Assembly: GCA_945861275.1 (NCBI GenBank)
Contig: CAMATZ010000033.1
Location: 1 to 64,000 of the forward strand
Length of the DNA: 64,000 nt
DNA from: Bordetella parapertussis
Lineage (GTDB): Bacteria > Pseudomonadota > Gammaproteobacteria > Burkholderiales > SG8-41
Reading direction: 5' to 3'
The notes beneath the pieces are model-generated. The model saw only the letters and a list, made by a program, of their open reading frames with translations, made no database searches and was not told the origin of the DNA. The position numbers were made by a program, and so were the translations under genes. Below, one piece after another: positions 31,003 to 41,428 of the stretch. Each line of letters starts with the position of its first letter. Position 1 is the stretch's first letter.

Positions 31003-31635
31003 ATGACCTTCCAATCCTTCATCTTCTACTTCCTGTCCAGCGTGCTGATCGTCGCGGCGCTGGGCGTAATCACGGCGCGCAATCCGGTGCATGCGGCCTT
31101 GCTGCTGGTGCTGGCGTTTTTTACCTCCTCCGGTCTGTGGCTGCTGCTGCAGGCGGAGTTTTTGGCGATCACGCTGGTGCTGGTGTATGTGGGTGCGGTG
31201 ATGGTTTTGTTTTTGTTCGTGGTGATGATGCTGGACATCAATCTCGAGAAACTAAGGGCAGGCTTCTGGCGCTATCTGCCGCTGGGCGGCCTGGTGGCAT
31301 TATTGCTGGTGACTGAAATGGCGATGATACTCACCAGCCGTTCGGTCGGATTTGGCGATGTGCCGCAGCCACCAGCGCTGCCGGCGAACCTGAGCAATAC
31401 CAAGGAACTTGGCCGGCTGATCTATACCGAGTACGTATATCCGTTTGAAATTGCCTCGGTGATTCTGCTGGTGGCTATCGTGGCGGCGATTGCGCTGACG
31501 TTACGCAAGCGCAAGCTCAGCAAATACATCGACCCAGCGGCGCAAATCGCGGTCCAGCGCAAGGACCGTGTGCGCATCGTGACCATGGCCAGTGAGACGC
31601 GGCAGGATGGCAAGGAGGGCGGCAAGCCATCATGA
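31003..31635 (+). CDS. nuoJ: NADH-quinone oxidoreductase subunit J
   Basis: Membrane subunit with five helices. 210 residues. The conserved helix-3 region [18 protein letters not shown] is present, followed by a hydrophilic C-terminal tail. It starts ten bases after the heptad hairpin, which sits within the operon. Confidence 0.96.
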   Translation: MTFQSFIFYFLSSVLIVAALGVITARNPVHAALLLVLAFFTSSGLWLLLQAEFLAITLVLVYVGAVMVLFLFVVMMLDINLEKLRAGFWRYLPLGGLVALLLVTEMAMILTSRSVGFGDVPQPPALPANLSNTKELGRLIYTEYVYPFEIASVILLVAIVAAIALTLRKRKLSKYIDPAAQIAVQRKDRVRIVTMASETRQDGKEGGKPS

Positions 31636-31937
31636 TTCCGCTTTCCAGTTATCTGATTTTGGGCGCGATTCTGTTCGCCATTTCGGTGGTGGGCATATTC
31701 CTCAACCGCAAGAACATCATCGTGCTGCTGATGGCGATTGAGTTGATGCTGCTGGCGGTGAACATGAACTTCGTGGCGTTTTCGCATTATTTGAATGATC
31801 CGGCGGGGCAGATATTCGTGTTTTTTATACTGACAGTGGCAGCCGCCGAGTCGGCCATCGGCCTGGCGATTCTGGTGGTGTTATTCCGCAATCTGAATAC
31901 GATTAATGTCGAAGACCTGGACAAATTGAAGGGCTAA
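31632..31937 (+). CDS. nuoK: NADH-quinone oxidoreductase subunit K
   Basis: Small three-helix membrane subunit with the conserved charged residues of the proton path (Glu in [13 protein letters not shown] and [11 protein letters not shown]). 101 residues. The ATG overlaps the nuoJ stop by four bases. Confidence 0.96.
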   Translation: MIPLSSYLILGAILFAISVVGIFLNRKNIIVLLMAIELMLLAVNMNFVAFSHYLNDPAGQIFVFFILTVAAAESAIGLAILVVLFRNLNTINVEDLDKLKG

Positions 31938-31942
31938 GGGAT

Positions 31943-32026
31943 GTGAAGAGTGAAGGGTGAAGAGTGAAGGGGCACGTCAAACCCGCTAGAGCGGCGCCTC
32001 TTCACTCTTCATTCTTCACTCTTCAC
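31943..32026. repeat. Heptad hairpin between nuoK and nuoL
   Basis: Left arm 31943-31972 (GTGAAGA, GTGAAGG units), loop with GCACGTCAAACCCGCTAG, right arm 31997-32026 (CTTCACT units). The arms pair almost perfectly. The loop is a diverged copy of that at 30931-30957. Confidence 0.85.
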
Positions 32027-32034
32027 GAATGTAA

Positions 32035-34095
32035 ATGACTGGCATGCAAAAACTCTATCTGCTGGTGCCGCTGGCCCCGCTGTTTGGCGCCATTGCCGCG
32101 GGCCTGTTCGGCTGGGCGCTGTCGCGGCGTGCCGTGCACTGGATCGCCATCATCGGCATGATCGTCTGCCTCGCGGCGTCGGTTGCTGTCTATCAGGACG
32201 TGATGCAGGGTCACCATTTCAACGGCGCGCTCTACACCTGGATGGTATCGGGCAATGCCCGCTTCGAGCTGGGTTTCCTGATTGATCCGCTGTCGGCAAC
32301 GATGATGGTGGTGGTGTCGTTTGTGTCGCTGATGGTGCATATCTACACCATCGGCTACATGGCCGATGATCCGGGTTACAAGCGCTTCTTCAGCTACATC
32401 TCGTTGTTCACGTTTTCGATGCTGATGCTGGTGATGAGCAATAACTTCCTGCAGCTGTTCTTCGGCTGGGAGGCGGTGGGGCTGGTGTCCTATTTGCTGA
32501 TCGGTTTCTGGTATACGCGGCCTACTGCGATATACGCCAACCTCAAGGCGTTTGTGGTCAACCGCGTGGGCGATTTTGGCTTCCTGCTCGGCATTGCGCT
32601 GGTGTTCATGTATTTCGGCGACCTGGAATATGTGAAGGTGTTCGCCAACGCCAAAAACCTGGCCGCCAACACCGTGGAGATTATCCCCGGCACGGCGTGG
32701 TCGCTGATGACGGTGATTTGCATCCTGCTGTTCATCGGTGCGATGGGCAAGTCAGCGCAGTTCCCGCTGCATGTCTGGTTGCCCGATTCGATGGAGGGCC
32801 CGACGCCGATCTCCGCGCTGATCCACGCCGCGACCATGGTGACGGCGGGCATTTTCATGGTGGCGCGCATGTCGCCGCTGTTTGAGTTGTCCGACACCGC
32901 GCTGAGCTTCGTGATGACGATCGGCGCGATCACCGCATTTTTCATGGCGCTGATCGCCACCGTGCAATACGACATCAAGCGTGTCGTGGCCTATTCCACC
33001 TTGTCGCAACTGGGCTACATGACGATGGCGCTGGGCGCGTCCGCGTATTCGGCGGCGATATTCCATCTGTTCACGCATGCTTTTTTCAAGGCCGTGCTGT
33101 TCCTCGGCGCGGGCTCGGTGATCATCGCCCTGCACCACGAGCAGGACATGCGCAAAATGGGCGGGCTTGCCAAATACATGCCGATCACTTACGCCACCAT
33201 GCTGATCGGCGCGCTGGCCAACGCCGGTTTGCCGCCTTTCGCGGGCTTTTTCTCGAAAGATACCATTATCGAAGCGCTGCACGCCTCACCCCTTGCCGGC
33301 GCCGGCTTTGCGTATGTGCTGGCAACCGCCGGTGTGCTGGTGGGCGGCTTTTATTCGTTCCGTCTGATGTTTTACGCGTTTCATGGCAAAGAGCGGTTTG
33401 CCGATCCCCATGATCCGGCGGTGAAAGCGTGTGACGCCGAGCGCGCGCAGGCGCACGCCAAGGATGCGCACGCCTCTGACGCGCATCACAGCGAGCATCA
33501 TTTTAGCTACATCAGCAAGCCGCATGAATCACCGTGGGTGGTCACGCTGCCGCTGGTGCTGCTGGCGATACCCTCGGTGTGTGCGGGCTGGATCATCGGC
33601 TCGTTTGTATTCGGCGATTATTTTGGCAACGCCATCACGGTGTCGGCGGCGCATCCGGCGATTGCCACGTTAACGCAACAGTTTCACGGGGTGATCGGCA
33701 TGATCACGCACGGCTTCGCCAGCTTGCCGTTCTGGTTTGCGGTGGCGGGCGCGGCAACGGCTTATTACATCTACATCGTGCGTCCTGATCTGCCAGCGGT
33801 GCTGCGCGCGAAGTGGGGTGTGGTGGTGACCATTCTCATGGACAAATACGGCTTTGACCGCTTTAACGACTGGTTCTTCGCGGGCGGTGCGCGCCTGCTG
33901 GGCAAGGGTTTGTGGAAGGGGGGCGACGTGGCGGTGATTGATGGCGTGCTGGTCAACGGCTCGGCCAACGCGGTGGGCTGGTTATCAACAGTGATCCGCA
34001 AGCTGCAATCCGGCTATATCTACAACTACGCTTTTGCCATGATTTTCGGCATTCTGCTGCTGTTGACGATTACCCTGTGGTCTTTGGCGGTTTAA
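32035..34095 (+). CDS. nuoL: NADH-quinone oxidoreductase subunit L
   Basis: Antiporter-like proton-pumping subunit. 686 residues with the family segments FSMLMLVMSNNFLQLFFGWE, GKSAQFPLHVWLPDSMEGPTP split over the lysine helix, and the long lateral helix near the C-terminus. A His/Asp-rich loop (HAKDAHASDAHHSEHH) lies near residue 480. A second possible start (Met4, 32044) gives MQKLYLLVPLAPL. Confidence 0.96.
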   Translation: MTGMQKLYLLVPLAPLFGAIAAGLFGWALSRRAVHWIAIIGMIVCLAASVAVYQDVMQGHHFNGALYTWMVSGNARFELGFLIDPLSATMMVVVSFVSLMVHIYTIGYMADDPGYKRFFSYISLFTFSMLMLVMSNNFLQLFFGWEAVGLVSYLLIGFWYTRPTAIYANLKAFVVNRVGDFGFLLGIALVFMYFGDLEYVKVFANAKNLAANTVEIIPGTAWSLMTVICILLFIGAMGKSAQFPLHVWLPDSMEGPTPISALIHAATMVTAGIFMVARMSPLFELSDTALSFVMTIGAITAFFMALIATVQYDIKRVVAYSTLSQLGYMTMALGASAYSAAIFHLFTHAFFKAVLFLGAGSVIIALHHEQDMRKMGGLAKYMPITYATMLIGALANAGLPPFAGFFSKDTIIEALHASPLAGAGFAYVLATAGVLVGGFYSFRLMFYAFHGKERFADPHDPAVKACDAERAQAHAKDAHASDAHHSEHHFSYISKPHESPWVVTLPLVLLAIPSVCAGWIIGSFVFGDYFGNAITVSAAHPAIATLTQQFHGVIGMITHGFASLPFWFAVAGAATAYYIYIVRPDLPAVLRAKWGVVVTILMDKYGFDRFNDWFFAGGARLLGKGLWKGGDVAVIDGVLVNGSANAVGWLSTVIRKLQSGYIYNYAFAMIFGILLLLTITLWSLAV

Positions 34096-34125
34096 CAAAC
34101 ACATTTAGAACAAATACCCAAGTCC

Positions 34126-35616
34126 ATGTACGCACTACCCCTGTTAAGCCTTGCGATCTGGATACCGATTGTTTTTGGTGTGGCCGTGCTCGCCACCGGC
34201 GCCGACCGCAATGCACCGATCGCGCGCGTTATTGCGCTGATCGGCGCGCTGCTGGGCTTCCTCATCACGCTGCCGATTTACGCCGGATTCAGCACCACGC
34301 TGGGCGGCTTTCAGTACATGGAAAAAGCCGAATGGATCGAGGCGCTCAACGTTCACTACCACCTCGGCCTCGACGGCATATCGCTGTTGTTGTTGCTGCT
34401 CAACAGTTTCACCACGGTGATTGTGGTGATCGCGGGCTGGGAAATTATTCAAAAACGTGTCGCGCAGTACATGGCGTCGTTCCTGATTTTGTCGGGCGTG
34501 ATGAATGGTGTGTTCTGCGCGCTGGATGCACTGTTGTTTTATGTGTTTTTCGAAGCCACGTTGATTCCGATGTTCATCATCATCGGCATTTGGGGCGGGC
34601 CGCGGCGCGTTTATGCATCGATCAAGTTTTTTCTTTATACCTTGTTCGGTTCGCTGCTGTCTCTGGTGGCGCTGATTTACCTTTACTTTGCAGCGGGCGG
34701 CAGTTTTTCGTTGCTGGATTTTTACGACACGCCACTCGCCATGAACGCGCAGGTGTTGATTTTCTTCGCATTTTTCATGGCATTCGCGGTCAAGGTGCCG
34801 ATGTGGCCGGTGCATACCTGGCTGCCCGATGCGCACGTCGAAGCACCCACCGGCGGTTCGGTGGTGCTGGCAGCGGTGATGTTGAAGCTGGGCGGCTATG
34901 GCTTTTTGCGGCTGTCGCTGCCGATTGTGCCGGACGCGAGTCACGCACTCGCGGGATTCATGATTTTTCTGTCGCTGGTGGCAGTGGTGTACATCGGGCT
35001 GGTGGCGCTGGTGCAAACCGACATGAAAAAGCTGATCGCCTATTCGTCGATTTCGCACATGGGTTTTGTCACACTCGGATTATTTATTTTCAACGCGCAG
35101 GGCATGGAAGGCGCGGTGATCCAGATGATTTCCCACGGCTTTATATCGGCCGCGCTGTTCCTGTGCGTGGGCGTGCTGTATGACCGCATGCACACGCGCG
35201 AGATTGGCGACTACGGCGGCGTGGTCAACACCATGCCGGTATTCTCGGCGTTTTTCATGCTGTTCGCCATGGCCAACGCCGGCCTGCCCGGCACCAGCGG
35301 CTTCGTCGGCGAATTTACCGTGATACTGGGGGCGATGCAGGCGAATTTCTGGTACGCATTCCTTGCCGCGACCACGCTGATCTTCGGTGCGGCGTACACG
35401 CTGTGGATGTATAAGCGGGTGATTTTCGGCGCGATGGCCAATACCCATGTGGCCGAACTCAAGGATATCAATCTGCGCGAGTTCGTGGTGCTCGGCGTGC
35501 TGGCAGTGGCGGTGCTGGTGATGGGCGTGTGGCCGCAACCGTTCGCGGAATTAATGCACACCTCGGTCAGTGACATCCTGGCGCATGTCATGCACACGAA
35601 GCTGCCTGCGCAATAG
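34126..35616 (+). CDS. nuoM: NADH-quinone oxidoreductase subunit M
   Basis: Antiporter-like proton-pumping subunit. 496 residues with [31 protein letters not shown] and [20 protein letters not shown] split over neighbouring helices. It starts 30 bases after nuoL. Confidence 0.96.
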   Translation: MYALPLLSLAIWIPIVFGVAVLATGADRNAPIARVIALIGALLGFLITLPIYAGFSTTLGGFQYMEKAEWIEALNVHYHLGLDGISLLLLLLNSFTTVIVVIAGWEIIQKRVAQYMASFLILSGVMNGVFCALDALLFYVFFEATLIPMFIIIGIWGGPRRVYASIKFFLYTLFGSLLSLVALIYLYFAAGGSFSLLDFYDTPLAMNAQVLIFFAFFMAFAVKVPMWPVHTWLPDAHVEAPTGGSVVLAAVMLKLGGYGFLRLSLPIVPDASHALAGFMIFLSLVAVVYIGLVALVQTDMKKLIAYSSISHMGFVTLGLFIFNAQGMEGAVIQMISHGFISAALFLCVGVLYDRMHTREIGDYGGVVNTMPVFSAFFMLFAMANAGLPGTSGFVGEFTVILGAMQANFWYAFLAATTLIFGAAYTLWMYKRVIFGAMANTHVAELKDINLREFVVLGVLAVAVLVMGVWPQPFAELMHTSVSDILAHVMHTKLPAQ

Positions 35617-35630
35617 GCCACGCCAATATC

Positions 35631-37088
35631 ATGCAATACATTCAACCCCTGTGGCCCGCGTACCCCGAGATTTTTCTGCTGGCGATGGCGTGCGTGATTC
35701 TGATTGCCGATTTGTTCGTGAGCGACTCAAAGCGCGGGATCACCTATTTCCTGACGCAAGCCGCGCTGGCGGGTTGCGCGCTGATTACCTGGCTCACCTG
35801 GTCCAGCGCCAGCGGCGAACCGGTGCATACCTTCAGCGGCATGTTTGTCGGCGATATGATGGCCAATGTGCTGAAGCTGATCACCTATTTTGGCGTGATG
35901 GCGATACTCGTCTATGCGCGCGATTACATTCAGGTGCGCGGCATGTTTCGCGGCGAATTTTTTACGCTGATGCTGTTTGCCACGCTGGGCCTGATGATCA
36001 TGATTTCGGCCAACAGTTTGCTGACGTTGTATCTGGGGCTGGAACTGCTGAGTCTGTCCCTCTACGCGATGGTCGCGTTGCAGCGTGATTCCGCTGTGGC
36101 CACCGAAGCCGCGATGAAATATTTCGTGCTGGGTGCGCTCGCTTCCGGCATGCTGTTGTACGGCATGTCGATGATTTATGGCGCGACCGGCACACTTGAG
36201 ATCACGCGCATTGCCACCGTCATCGCCGACGACGGCGCGAAAAACGTGGTGCTGGTTTTCGGGCTGGTGTTTCTTGCCGCGGGCATTGGTTTCAAGTTGG
36301 GGGCGGCGCCGTTTCACATGTGGCTGCCGGACGTGTACCACGGCGCGCCGACTGCGGTCACACTGTTCATCGGTTCGGTGCCCAAACTGGCTGCCTTTGC
36401 GTTTGTGGTGCGCCTGCTGGTGCAAGGGCTGGGGGTCGAGGAAATTCAGGGGCACTGGCAGCAGATGCTGGCGGTGATGGCGGTGCTGTCGCTGATCATC
36501 GGCAATATCACCGCCATCGCGCAAACCAATTTGAAGCGCATGCTGGCGTATTCAACGATTTCTCACATGGGTTTTTTGCTGATCGGCATCTTGGCGGGCG
36601 GGCTCAACGGCTACGCCTCGGGCATGTTCTACGTGGTGGTTTACGTGCTGATGAGCCTCGGCACCTTCGGCATGATCCTGCTCTTGTCGCGGGAGGGATT
36701 TGAAGCTGAAAACCTTGATGATTTCAAAGGCTTGAATCAACGAAATTCGTGGTATGCGTTGTTGATGCTGTTGCTGATGTTTTCGATGGCGGGGGTGCCG
36801 CCGACGGTGGGGTTTTACGCGAAATTCGCGGTGTTGCAGGCCATTGTGGATGCGGGGCATCTGTGGCTGGCGGTGATCGCCGTGGTGTTCTCGCTGATCG
36901 GCGCGTACTACTATTTGCGCATCGTCAAGCTGATGTACTTCGATGCGCCGGAGGATAACGCGCCGATCACCCCGCGCGCCGATGCGCAGGTGCTGCTGTC
37001 GGTGAATGGTCTCGCGGTGCTGGCGTTTGGTATTTTTCCGCAGCCGCTGATGGCGCTGTGCGCCAGTTCGATACTGGCTTCGCTGTAA
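35631..37088 (+). CDS. nuoN: NADH-quinone oxidoreductase subunit N
   Basis: Third antiporter-like subunit and the end of the nuo locus. 485 residues with [32 protein letters not shown] and the [15 protein letters not shown] segment. It starts 14 bases after nuoM. Confidence 0.96.
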   Translation: MQYIQPLWPAYPEIFLLAMACVILIADLFVSDSKRGITYFLTQAALAGCALITWLTWSSASGEPVHTFSGMFVGDMMANVLKLITYFGVMAILVYARDYIQVRGMFRGEFFTLMLFATLGLMIMISANSLLTLYLGLELLSLSLYAMVALQRDSAVATEAAMKYFVLGALASGMLLYGMSMIYGATGTLEITRIATVIADDGAKNVVLVFGLVFLAAGIGFKLGAAPFHMWLPDVYHGAPTAVTLFIGSVPKLAAFAFVVRLLVQGLGVEEIQGHWQQMLAVMAVLSLIIGNITAIAQTNLKRMLAYSTISHMGFLLIGILAGGLNGYASGMFYVVVYVLMSLGTFGMILLLSREGFEAENLDDFKGLNQRNSWYALLMLLLMFSMAGVPPTVGFYAKFAVLQAIVDAGHLWLAVIAVVFSLIGAYYYLRIVKLMYFDAPEDNAPITPRADAQVLLSVNGLAVLAFGIFPQPLMALCASSILASL

Positions 37089-37144
37089 GTGTGACCAGCA
37101 CCGCGGAGTCATTCTTGGCCGAAAGCAAGGAATCGGGGCTGGAC

Positions 37145-37681
37145 ATGAGCGAAACGCAGCTCAGCTCGCGGACGGTATTTCAGGGAAAGTTGCTGCACGT
37201 AAAGTCGGATCAGGTGCGTCTGCCCAACGGCCACCAAACCACGCGCGAATATATTTTGCATCCGGGCGCGGCGATGATTATCGCCATGCCGGACGACAAG
37301 ACCATCACGCTGATACGCCAGTATCGCTATCCGCTCAATCGCCATTTCATCGAGCTGCCAGCGGGCAAGATTGATCCGGGCGAAGCGCCGCTCAATACCG
37401 CGCAGCGCGAGTTGCGTGAAGAGTGCGGTTACATCGCTGCCGAATGGCGGCATTTGACCACGCTGCACCCGGGCATCGGCTACTCCAACGAACACATCGA
37501 GCTGTATCTCGCGCGCGGCCTCACGCAGGCGGGGCGCAATCTGGACGACGACGAATTTCTGGAAATGATGCTGGTGCCGGTGGCCGAAGCGATGATGTGG
37601 ATACGCGACGGCCGCATCACCGAAGCCAAGGCGGTGATGGGCTTGTTGTGGGCCGAGAAAATTCTGCGCGGGGAGTGGTAA
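37145..37681 (+). CDS. NUDIX hydrolase, ADP-ribose pyrophosphatase type
   Basis: Probably cleaves ADP-ribose or related nucleotide sugars. The NUDIX box GX5EX7REUXEEXGU is complete, running from GKIDPGE to RELREECGY. The preceding EYILHPGAAMIIA and IRQYRYPLNRHFIELPAG are typical of the ADP-ribose family. ATG at 37145 gives 178 residues. GTG at 37091, just after nuoN, would add 18. Commonly found after nuoN in Betaproteobacteria, so it may be cotranscribed. Confidence 0.85.
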   Translation: MSETQLSSRTVFQGKLLHVKSDQVRLPNGHQTTREYILHPGAAMIIAMPDDKTITLIRQYRYPLNRHFIELPAGKIDPGEAPLNTAQRELREECGYIAAEWRHLTTLHPGIGYSNEHIELYLARGLTQAGRNLDDDEFLEMMLVPVAEAMMWIRDGRITEAKAVMGLLWAEKILRGEW

Positions 37682-37735
37682 AGCGGTGCTGTTTCTGTGT
37701 CGCACGCACAGCCGTGTGCTGTTAAAAAAACCGAA

Positions 37736-37751
37736 TAAAAACAAATAGTAA
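37736..37751 (+). repeat. AT-rich 16-mer repeat, copy c
   Basis: TAAAAACAAATAGTAA in the 81-base gap between the NUDIX gene and the fused spermidine-synthase-like gene, a few bases upstream of the latter's start. Confidence 0.65.
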
Positions 37752-37762
37752 CGTAACACCGC

Positions 37763-39787
37763 ATGCCGCTTTACGCCGCCACCATATTCCTCAGCGCTTT
37801 TTTGTTGTTTTTGGTGCAACCGGTTATTGCGCGTCAGATATTGCCGTGGTTCGGCGGCGCCGCGTCGGTGTGGGCGGTTTGTATGGTGTTTTTCCAGAGC
37901 ATTTTGCTGGCCGGCTACGCCTACGCCGACTGGACCTCGCGGCGCCTGACGCCGCGCACACAAGCCAAAATTCATATCGGTTTGCTCGCATTAAGTTTGC
38001 TGCTGCTGCCGATCGTTCCCGATGTGCAGTGGAAGCCCGACGGCGAAGCGGGTTCGGCGCCGGTGCTGGCCATTTTGGGGTTGCTCGGCGTCACCATAGG
38101 TTTGCAGTATTTTCTGCTGTCCGCCACCAGTCCGCTGCTGCAGGCGTGGTATTGGCGGCATTTCAGGCACGCCGTTCCCTACCGCCTGTTCGCACTGTCG
38201 AACTTCGCTTCATTGCTCGCGTTGCTGTCGTATCCGGTGGTGATCGAGCCCTGGTTGCGCAGCAGCGTGCAGTCGTACGGCTGGTCGGTGTTGTATGGCG
38301 TTTTCGCCGCATTGTGCGGATGGACGGCGTGGCGCAGCGCGCGCGCGGCGTCCGTGATCGCGCCGGCGCAGACGGCCGACGCAGGCGCCGACGCCGACAC
38401 GCCCGCGCCGTCGATGGGTGAGCGCGTGACCTGGATAGTTTACGCGGCGATGGGCTCGTGCGTGTTGCTCGGCGTCACCAATCACCTGACGCAGAATATC
38501 GCGTCCATTCCGTTTTTGTGGCTGGCGCCGCTGTCGCTGTACTTGATCACCTTCATTTTGTGTTTTGATCATCCGCGCTGGTATGTGCGTTCGCTGTTTA
38601 TCGTGCTGCTGGCGCTGGCATTGCCGGCGATGGCGTGGTTCAGCGAATCGCTGAATCTCTATATCGCGGCGCCACTGTATGCGGCGGGCCTGTTTGTGTG
38701 CTGCATGTTCTGCCACGGCGAGCTCTACCGGCTGCGCCCCGCGCCGCGTTATCTGACCACGTTTTATCTGATGATTTCCATCGGCGGCGCGCTGGGTGCG
38801 TTGCTGATCGGCATCGCGGCACCGCTGCTGCTCAAAGGTTATTTTGAATTGGGCATCACCGTTGCGGCGTGCGCGCTGCTGCTGTTCTGGAACGCACTGG
38901 CAGCGGCGCGCTGGATGGCGGTGCTGGCGTTCGTGGTGGCGAGCGTGACCACCGGATTTGTGATTAAAAACATCACGGAGTATTCAACCGATGTGCGCGT
39001 GATGGTGCGTAACTTTTACGGTGTGGTGCGCACCAAGGATTTCCCCTCGCCCGCGCCGTTTCGGGTGATGTATCACGGCGCGATCAATCACGGCGGCCAA
39101 CTGCTGGGGCCGGAACATCGGCGCCAGGCTTCAAGCTATTTCGGCCTCACCAGCGGCTATGGCCGCGCATTTGCGAGTTTGCCCGAATCGCCGCGCCGGG
39201 TGGGTGTGATCGGCCTCGGCGCGGGCGCGATCGCGGCCTACGCCCGCCGCGGCGATGTGTTTCGTTTTTACGAAATCGATCCGCAAGTGGCGGCGGTGGC
39301 GATGCTGGAGTTTTCGTTCCTCAAGGACAGTCCGGCGCAGGTCGACGTGGTGCTGGGCGACGGGCGCCTGTCGCTGGAGCGCGAAGCGCCGCAACGCTTT
39401 GATTTGCTGGCGATTGATGCTTTTGCCGGTGATTCGATACCCATGCATTTGCTGACACGCGAGGCGATGGCGGTGTACGTCAAGCACTTGGCGCCTGACG
39501 GGGTGATGGTATTTCAGGCGACCAATCGTTTTGTCAACATCGCGCCGGTGGTGGCGCGGCTGGCCGGCGAATTCGGCATGAGCGCGGTGATGGTGAGCGA
39601 CGAGCCGGAGAACAGCATCGGCGTCGACTACTGGCTGTCTTCGACCGATCAAATTGTCGTCACCAAAAACCGCGCGATACTGCAGGCGCCGGCGCTGCGC
39701 TCCGTTGCACAAGTGCTGCCGCAAGACGCTAGCCTGCGTTTATGGACGGATGATTTTTACAATTTGCTGGGCGTGTTGAAACGCTGA
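37763..39787 (+). CDS. Membrane-fused spermidine-synthase-like protein
   Basis: 674 residues. The N-terminal two-thirds (to about residue 420) is hydrophobic, with roughly eleven membrane helices. The C-terminal third is a SpeE-like Rossmann fold with SAM/dcSAM motif VGVIGLGAGAIAAYARRGD near 479 and the acidic segment LLAIDAFAGDSIP near 547. This architecture is a known fused membrane/spermidine synthase family of unproven activity. Whether it makes polyamines cannot be told from sequence. Reasonable start: ATG 37763, giving MPLYAATIFLSAF. Confidence 0.85.
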   Translation: MPLYAATIFLSAFLLFLVQPVIARQILPWFGGAASVWAVCMVFFQSILLAGYAYADWTSRRLTPRTQAKIHIGLLALSLLLLPIVPDVQWKPDGEAGSAPVLAILGLLGVTIGLQYFLLSATSPLLQAWYWRHFRHAVPYRLFALSNFASLLALLSYPVVIEPWLRSSVQSYGWSVLYGVFAALCGWTAWRSARAASVIAPAQTADAGADADTPAPSMGERVTWIVYAAMGSCVLLGVTNHLTQNIASIPFLWLAPLSLYLITFILCFDHPRWYVRSLFIVLLALALPAMAWFSESLNLYIAAPLYAAGLFVCCMFCHGELYRLRPAPRYLTTFYLMISIGGALGALLIGIAAPLLLKGYFELGITVAACALLLFWNALAAARWMAVLAFVVASVTTGFVIKNITEYSTDVRVMVRNFYGVVRTKDFPSPAPFRVMYHGAINHGGQLLGPEHRRQASSYFGLTSGYGRAFASLPESPRRVGVIGLGAGAIAAYARRGDVFRFYEIDPQVAAVAMLEFSFLKDSPAQVDVVLGDGRLSLEREAPQRFDLLAIDAFAGDSIPMHLLTREAMAVYVKHLAPDGVMVFQATNRFVNIAPVVARLAGEFGMSAVMVSDEPENSIGVDYWLSSTDQIVVTKNRAILQAPALRSVAQVLPQDASLRLWTDDFYNLLGVLKR

Positions 39788-40186
39788 GGTTGTGGCCGCG
39801 ATCAAGTTGCCTAAAAAACAGGCGCTGTAGAATAATTGCAAACACAACCGCGTTGCAGGCACCGATTCTCGCGCTTGTTCACAAGCTTATCCACAGAAAC
39901 TGTGCATAGTTTTTCGAGTCGCGACGCACAATAAAACGTGTTTAAATTCAATTGGTTATGCAAAAGCGCTGAAACACTCGCATGCTTTGTGCCTGATTCA
40001 ACGGGGCTTTTTTCAACCGCCGGACATGCGCAGGGTCAGTTACGAGTCACACGCGTGTTATGACCTGAAGTCCGTGCTTTAACGCCTTGTGTAAAAGAGA
40101 GTTTCTACGGCCTATTCGGTATTGCGGCAACTAACGCCAGTGTTAAAATCTCGCGCCAACGCTGGCTTATTTAATGAAGGAGGCTG
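39788..40186. other. 399-base intergenic region with two DnaA-box-like sites
   Basis: No credible gene was found. TTGTTCACA (39875-39883) and a perfect TTATCCACA (39887-39895) match the DnaA box consensus TTNTNCACA and are three bases apart. The region is AT-richer than its surroundings. There is no DnaA, DnaN or AT-rich unwinding element next to it, so a replication origin is not supported. Confidence 0.5.
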
Positions 40187-40342
40187 ATGGTGACTGACGA
40201 ACGCAGATACAACCCCGACGGTCGGCGGGAACGTAAAGATCGCCGCTCGAGTGATGAATCACAATCCCATGGCCGTCACAGCGGCAACGAGCGCCGCGCA
40301 GGATCCCGGCGCACGACCGGAGGCCGCCGCGAACCGCGCTAG
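40187..40342 (+). CDS. Small Arg-rich hypothetical protein
   Basis: A 51-residue frame preceded by AAGGAGG (40177-40183). The strong ribosome-binding site argues for translation, from ATG 40187 or, with better spacing, GTG 40190. The product is extremely hydrophilic, with about one third Arg/Lys and repeated RRERKDRRS, NERRAGSRR and GGRREPR segments, and has no hydrophobic core. It is probably disordered and may bind nucleic acid. I do not recognise a family. Confidence 0.5.
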   Translation: MVTDERRYNPDGRRERKDRRSSDESQSHGRHSGNERRAGSRRTTGGRREPR

Positions 40343-40458
40343 CTGGCTTTGAAAGGCAGGAGTAACTGCCAAGGGGCCTGTTGAGGAATTGGCGTCAGCA
40401 GTTACCCCGGTGATGGAATTTCCGTTTGTCACCCCCAATGCCCAACTGGCGCATTTAA

Positions 40459-41337
40459 ATGATTAGACTCGCCCTGATTTCCGAAGGTGTAAACACCTGG
40501 CCGGTCTACGTCGCGCAGTCGCTGGGCCTGTGGAAAAACGCCGGCGCCGAGGTCGATCTCACGGTCACCGGTTCGTCGATTCAGCAACTCGATACGCTGA
40601 AAAACGGTGGCTTTGATATCGGCTTTCAGCAGGTCGATCACATCGTGCGTGGTGTCGAGCAGGGCGCCGACCTGTTTATTTTCATGGCCCAATCGCACGC
40701 GCCGGAGTTGTCGCTGATGGTGTCGAAAGACATCACTGGCATCAGTGATCTCAAGGGCAAGAACATCGTGGTGGATGATGCGCGCACCGGTTATTCGCTG
40801 TTGCTGCGCAGGTTATTTGAGCAGCACGGCCTGAAAGAAAGCGACACGCATTTCAAAAACGTCGGCGGCTCGCAGGAGCGCTTCGACGCCATGATGAACG
40901 GCGCGGGCTCGGCGTGTTTCATCAATCCGCCATTTGACCGCAACCTGATGGCGGCTGGATTCAAGAGCCTCGGTGCATCGAGTGATTTCTTTCCGTCGTA
41001 TCCGGGGCCGATAGCGGCCGCGCGCCGCGCGTGGGCGCGTGAGCACAAGGCGGAACTCATCGCGTTTATTCGCGGCTGCAATCAGGCGTACGCGTGGCTG
41101 CAGGATGCGGCGAACCACAGCGCGGCGGTGCAATTGCTGCCGGCGCGGCTCAATATGGCGGCCGATCTGGCAGCGCAGGCGCTGGTGCGTGTGTTCAGCC
41201 GTCCACGCCCGCAAGTCGCTGAAGACGGCGTGCGGCAGGTGATGGATTTTGTCTGGGCGTCGGAGAAATTCACCGCAGCCAAAAGCAGCGCTGCCAAATA
41301 CCTGGATTTAAGTTATCTGCGCGAGGCGGGCGAGTAG
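40459..41337 (+). CDS. NMT1/THI5-like ABC substrate-binding-type protein without signal peptide
   Basis: 292 residues with the periplasmic-binding-protein fold of the NMT1/SsuA-like family: GVNTWPVYVAQSLGLWKNAGAEVDL, FDIGFQQVDHI, and ISDLKGKNIVVDDARTGYS. The protein begins directly with strand 1 (MIRLALISEGV), so no signal peptide is present. No ABC permease or ATPase lies nearby. It might be cytoplasmic, an enzyme-like member, or have a missed upstream start. The bases upstream show no alternative in-frame ATG with a good leader. Confidence 0.7.
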   Translation: MIRLALISEGVNTWPVYVAQSLGLWKNAGAEVDLTVTGSSIQQLDTLKNGGFDIGFQQVDHIVRGVEQGADLFIFMAQSHAPELSLMVSKDITGISDLKGKNIVVDDARTGYSLLLRRLFEQHGLKESDTHFKNVGGSQERFDAMMNGAGSACFINPPFDRNLMAAGFKSLGASSDFFPSYPGPIAAARRAWAREHKAELIAFIRGCNQAYAWLQDAANHSAAVQLLPARLNMAADLAAQALVRVFSRPRPQVAEDGVRQVMDFVWASEKFTAAKSSAAKYLDLSYLREAGE

Positions 41338-41428
41338 CCCAATTCGCGGGCGCCAGTCATGCTCGAACCCAGGGCGCAGCGCAATTGGTGTTATAAAACA
41401 GGACTTACGATTTAATCGAGGTGTTCTT

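Noticed and set aside
34077-35183. Plus-strand open frame overlapping nuoM in another frame
   Set aside because: NuoM in the 34126 frame is unambiguous; the alternative has no family features.
39875-39895. Chromosomal origin of replication
   Set aside because: Only two DnaA-box-like sites, no dnaA/dnaN/gyrB neighbours and no cluster of AT-rich 13-mers.
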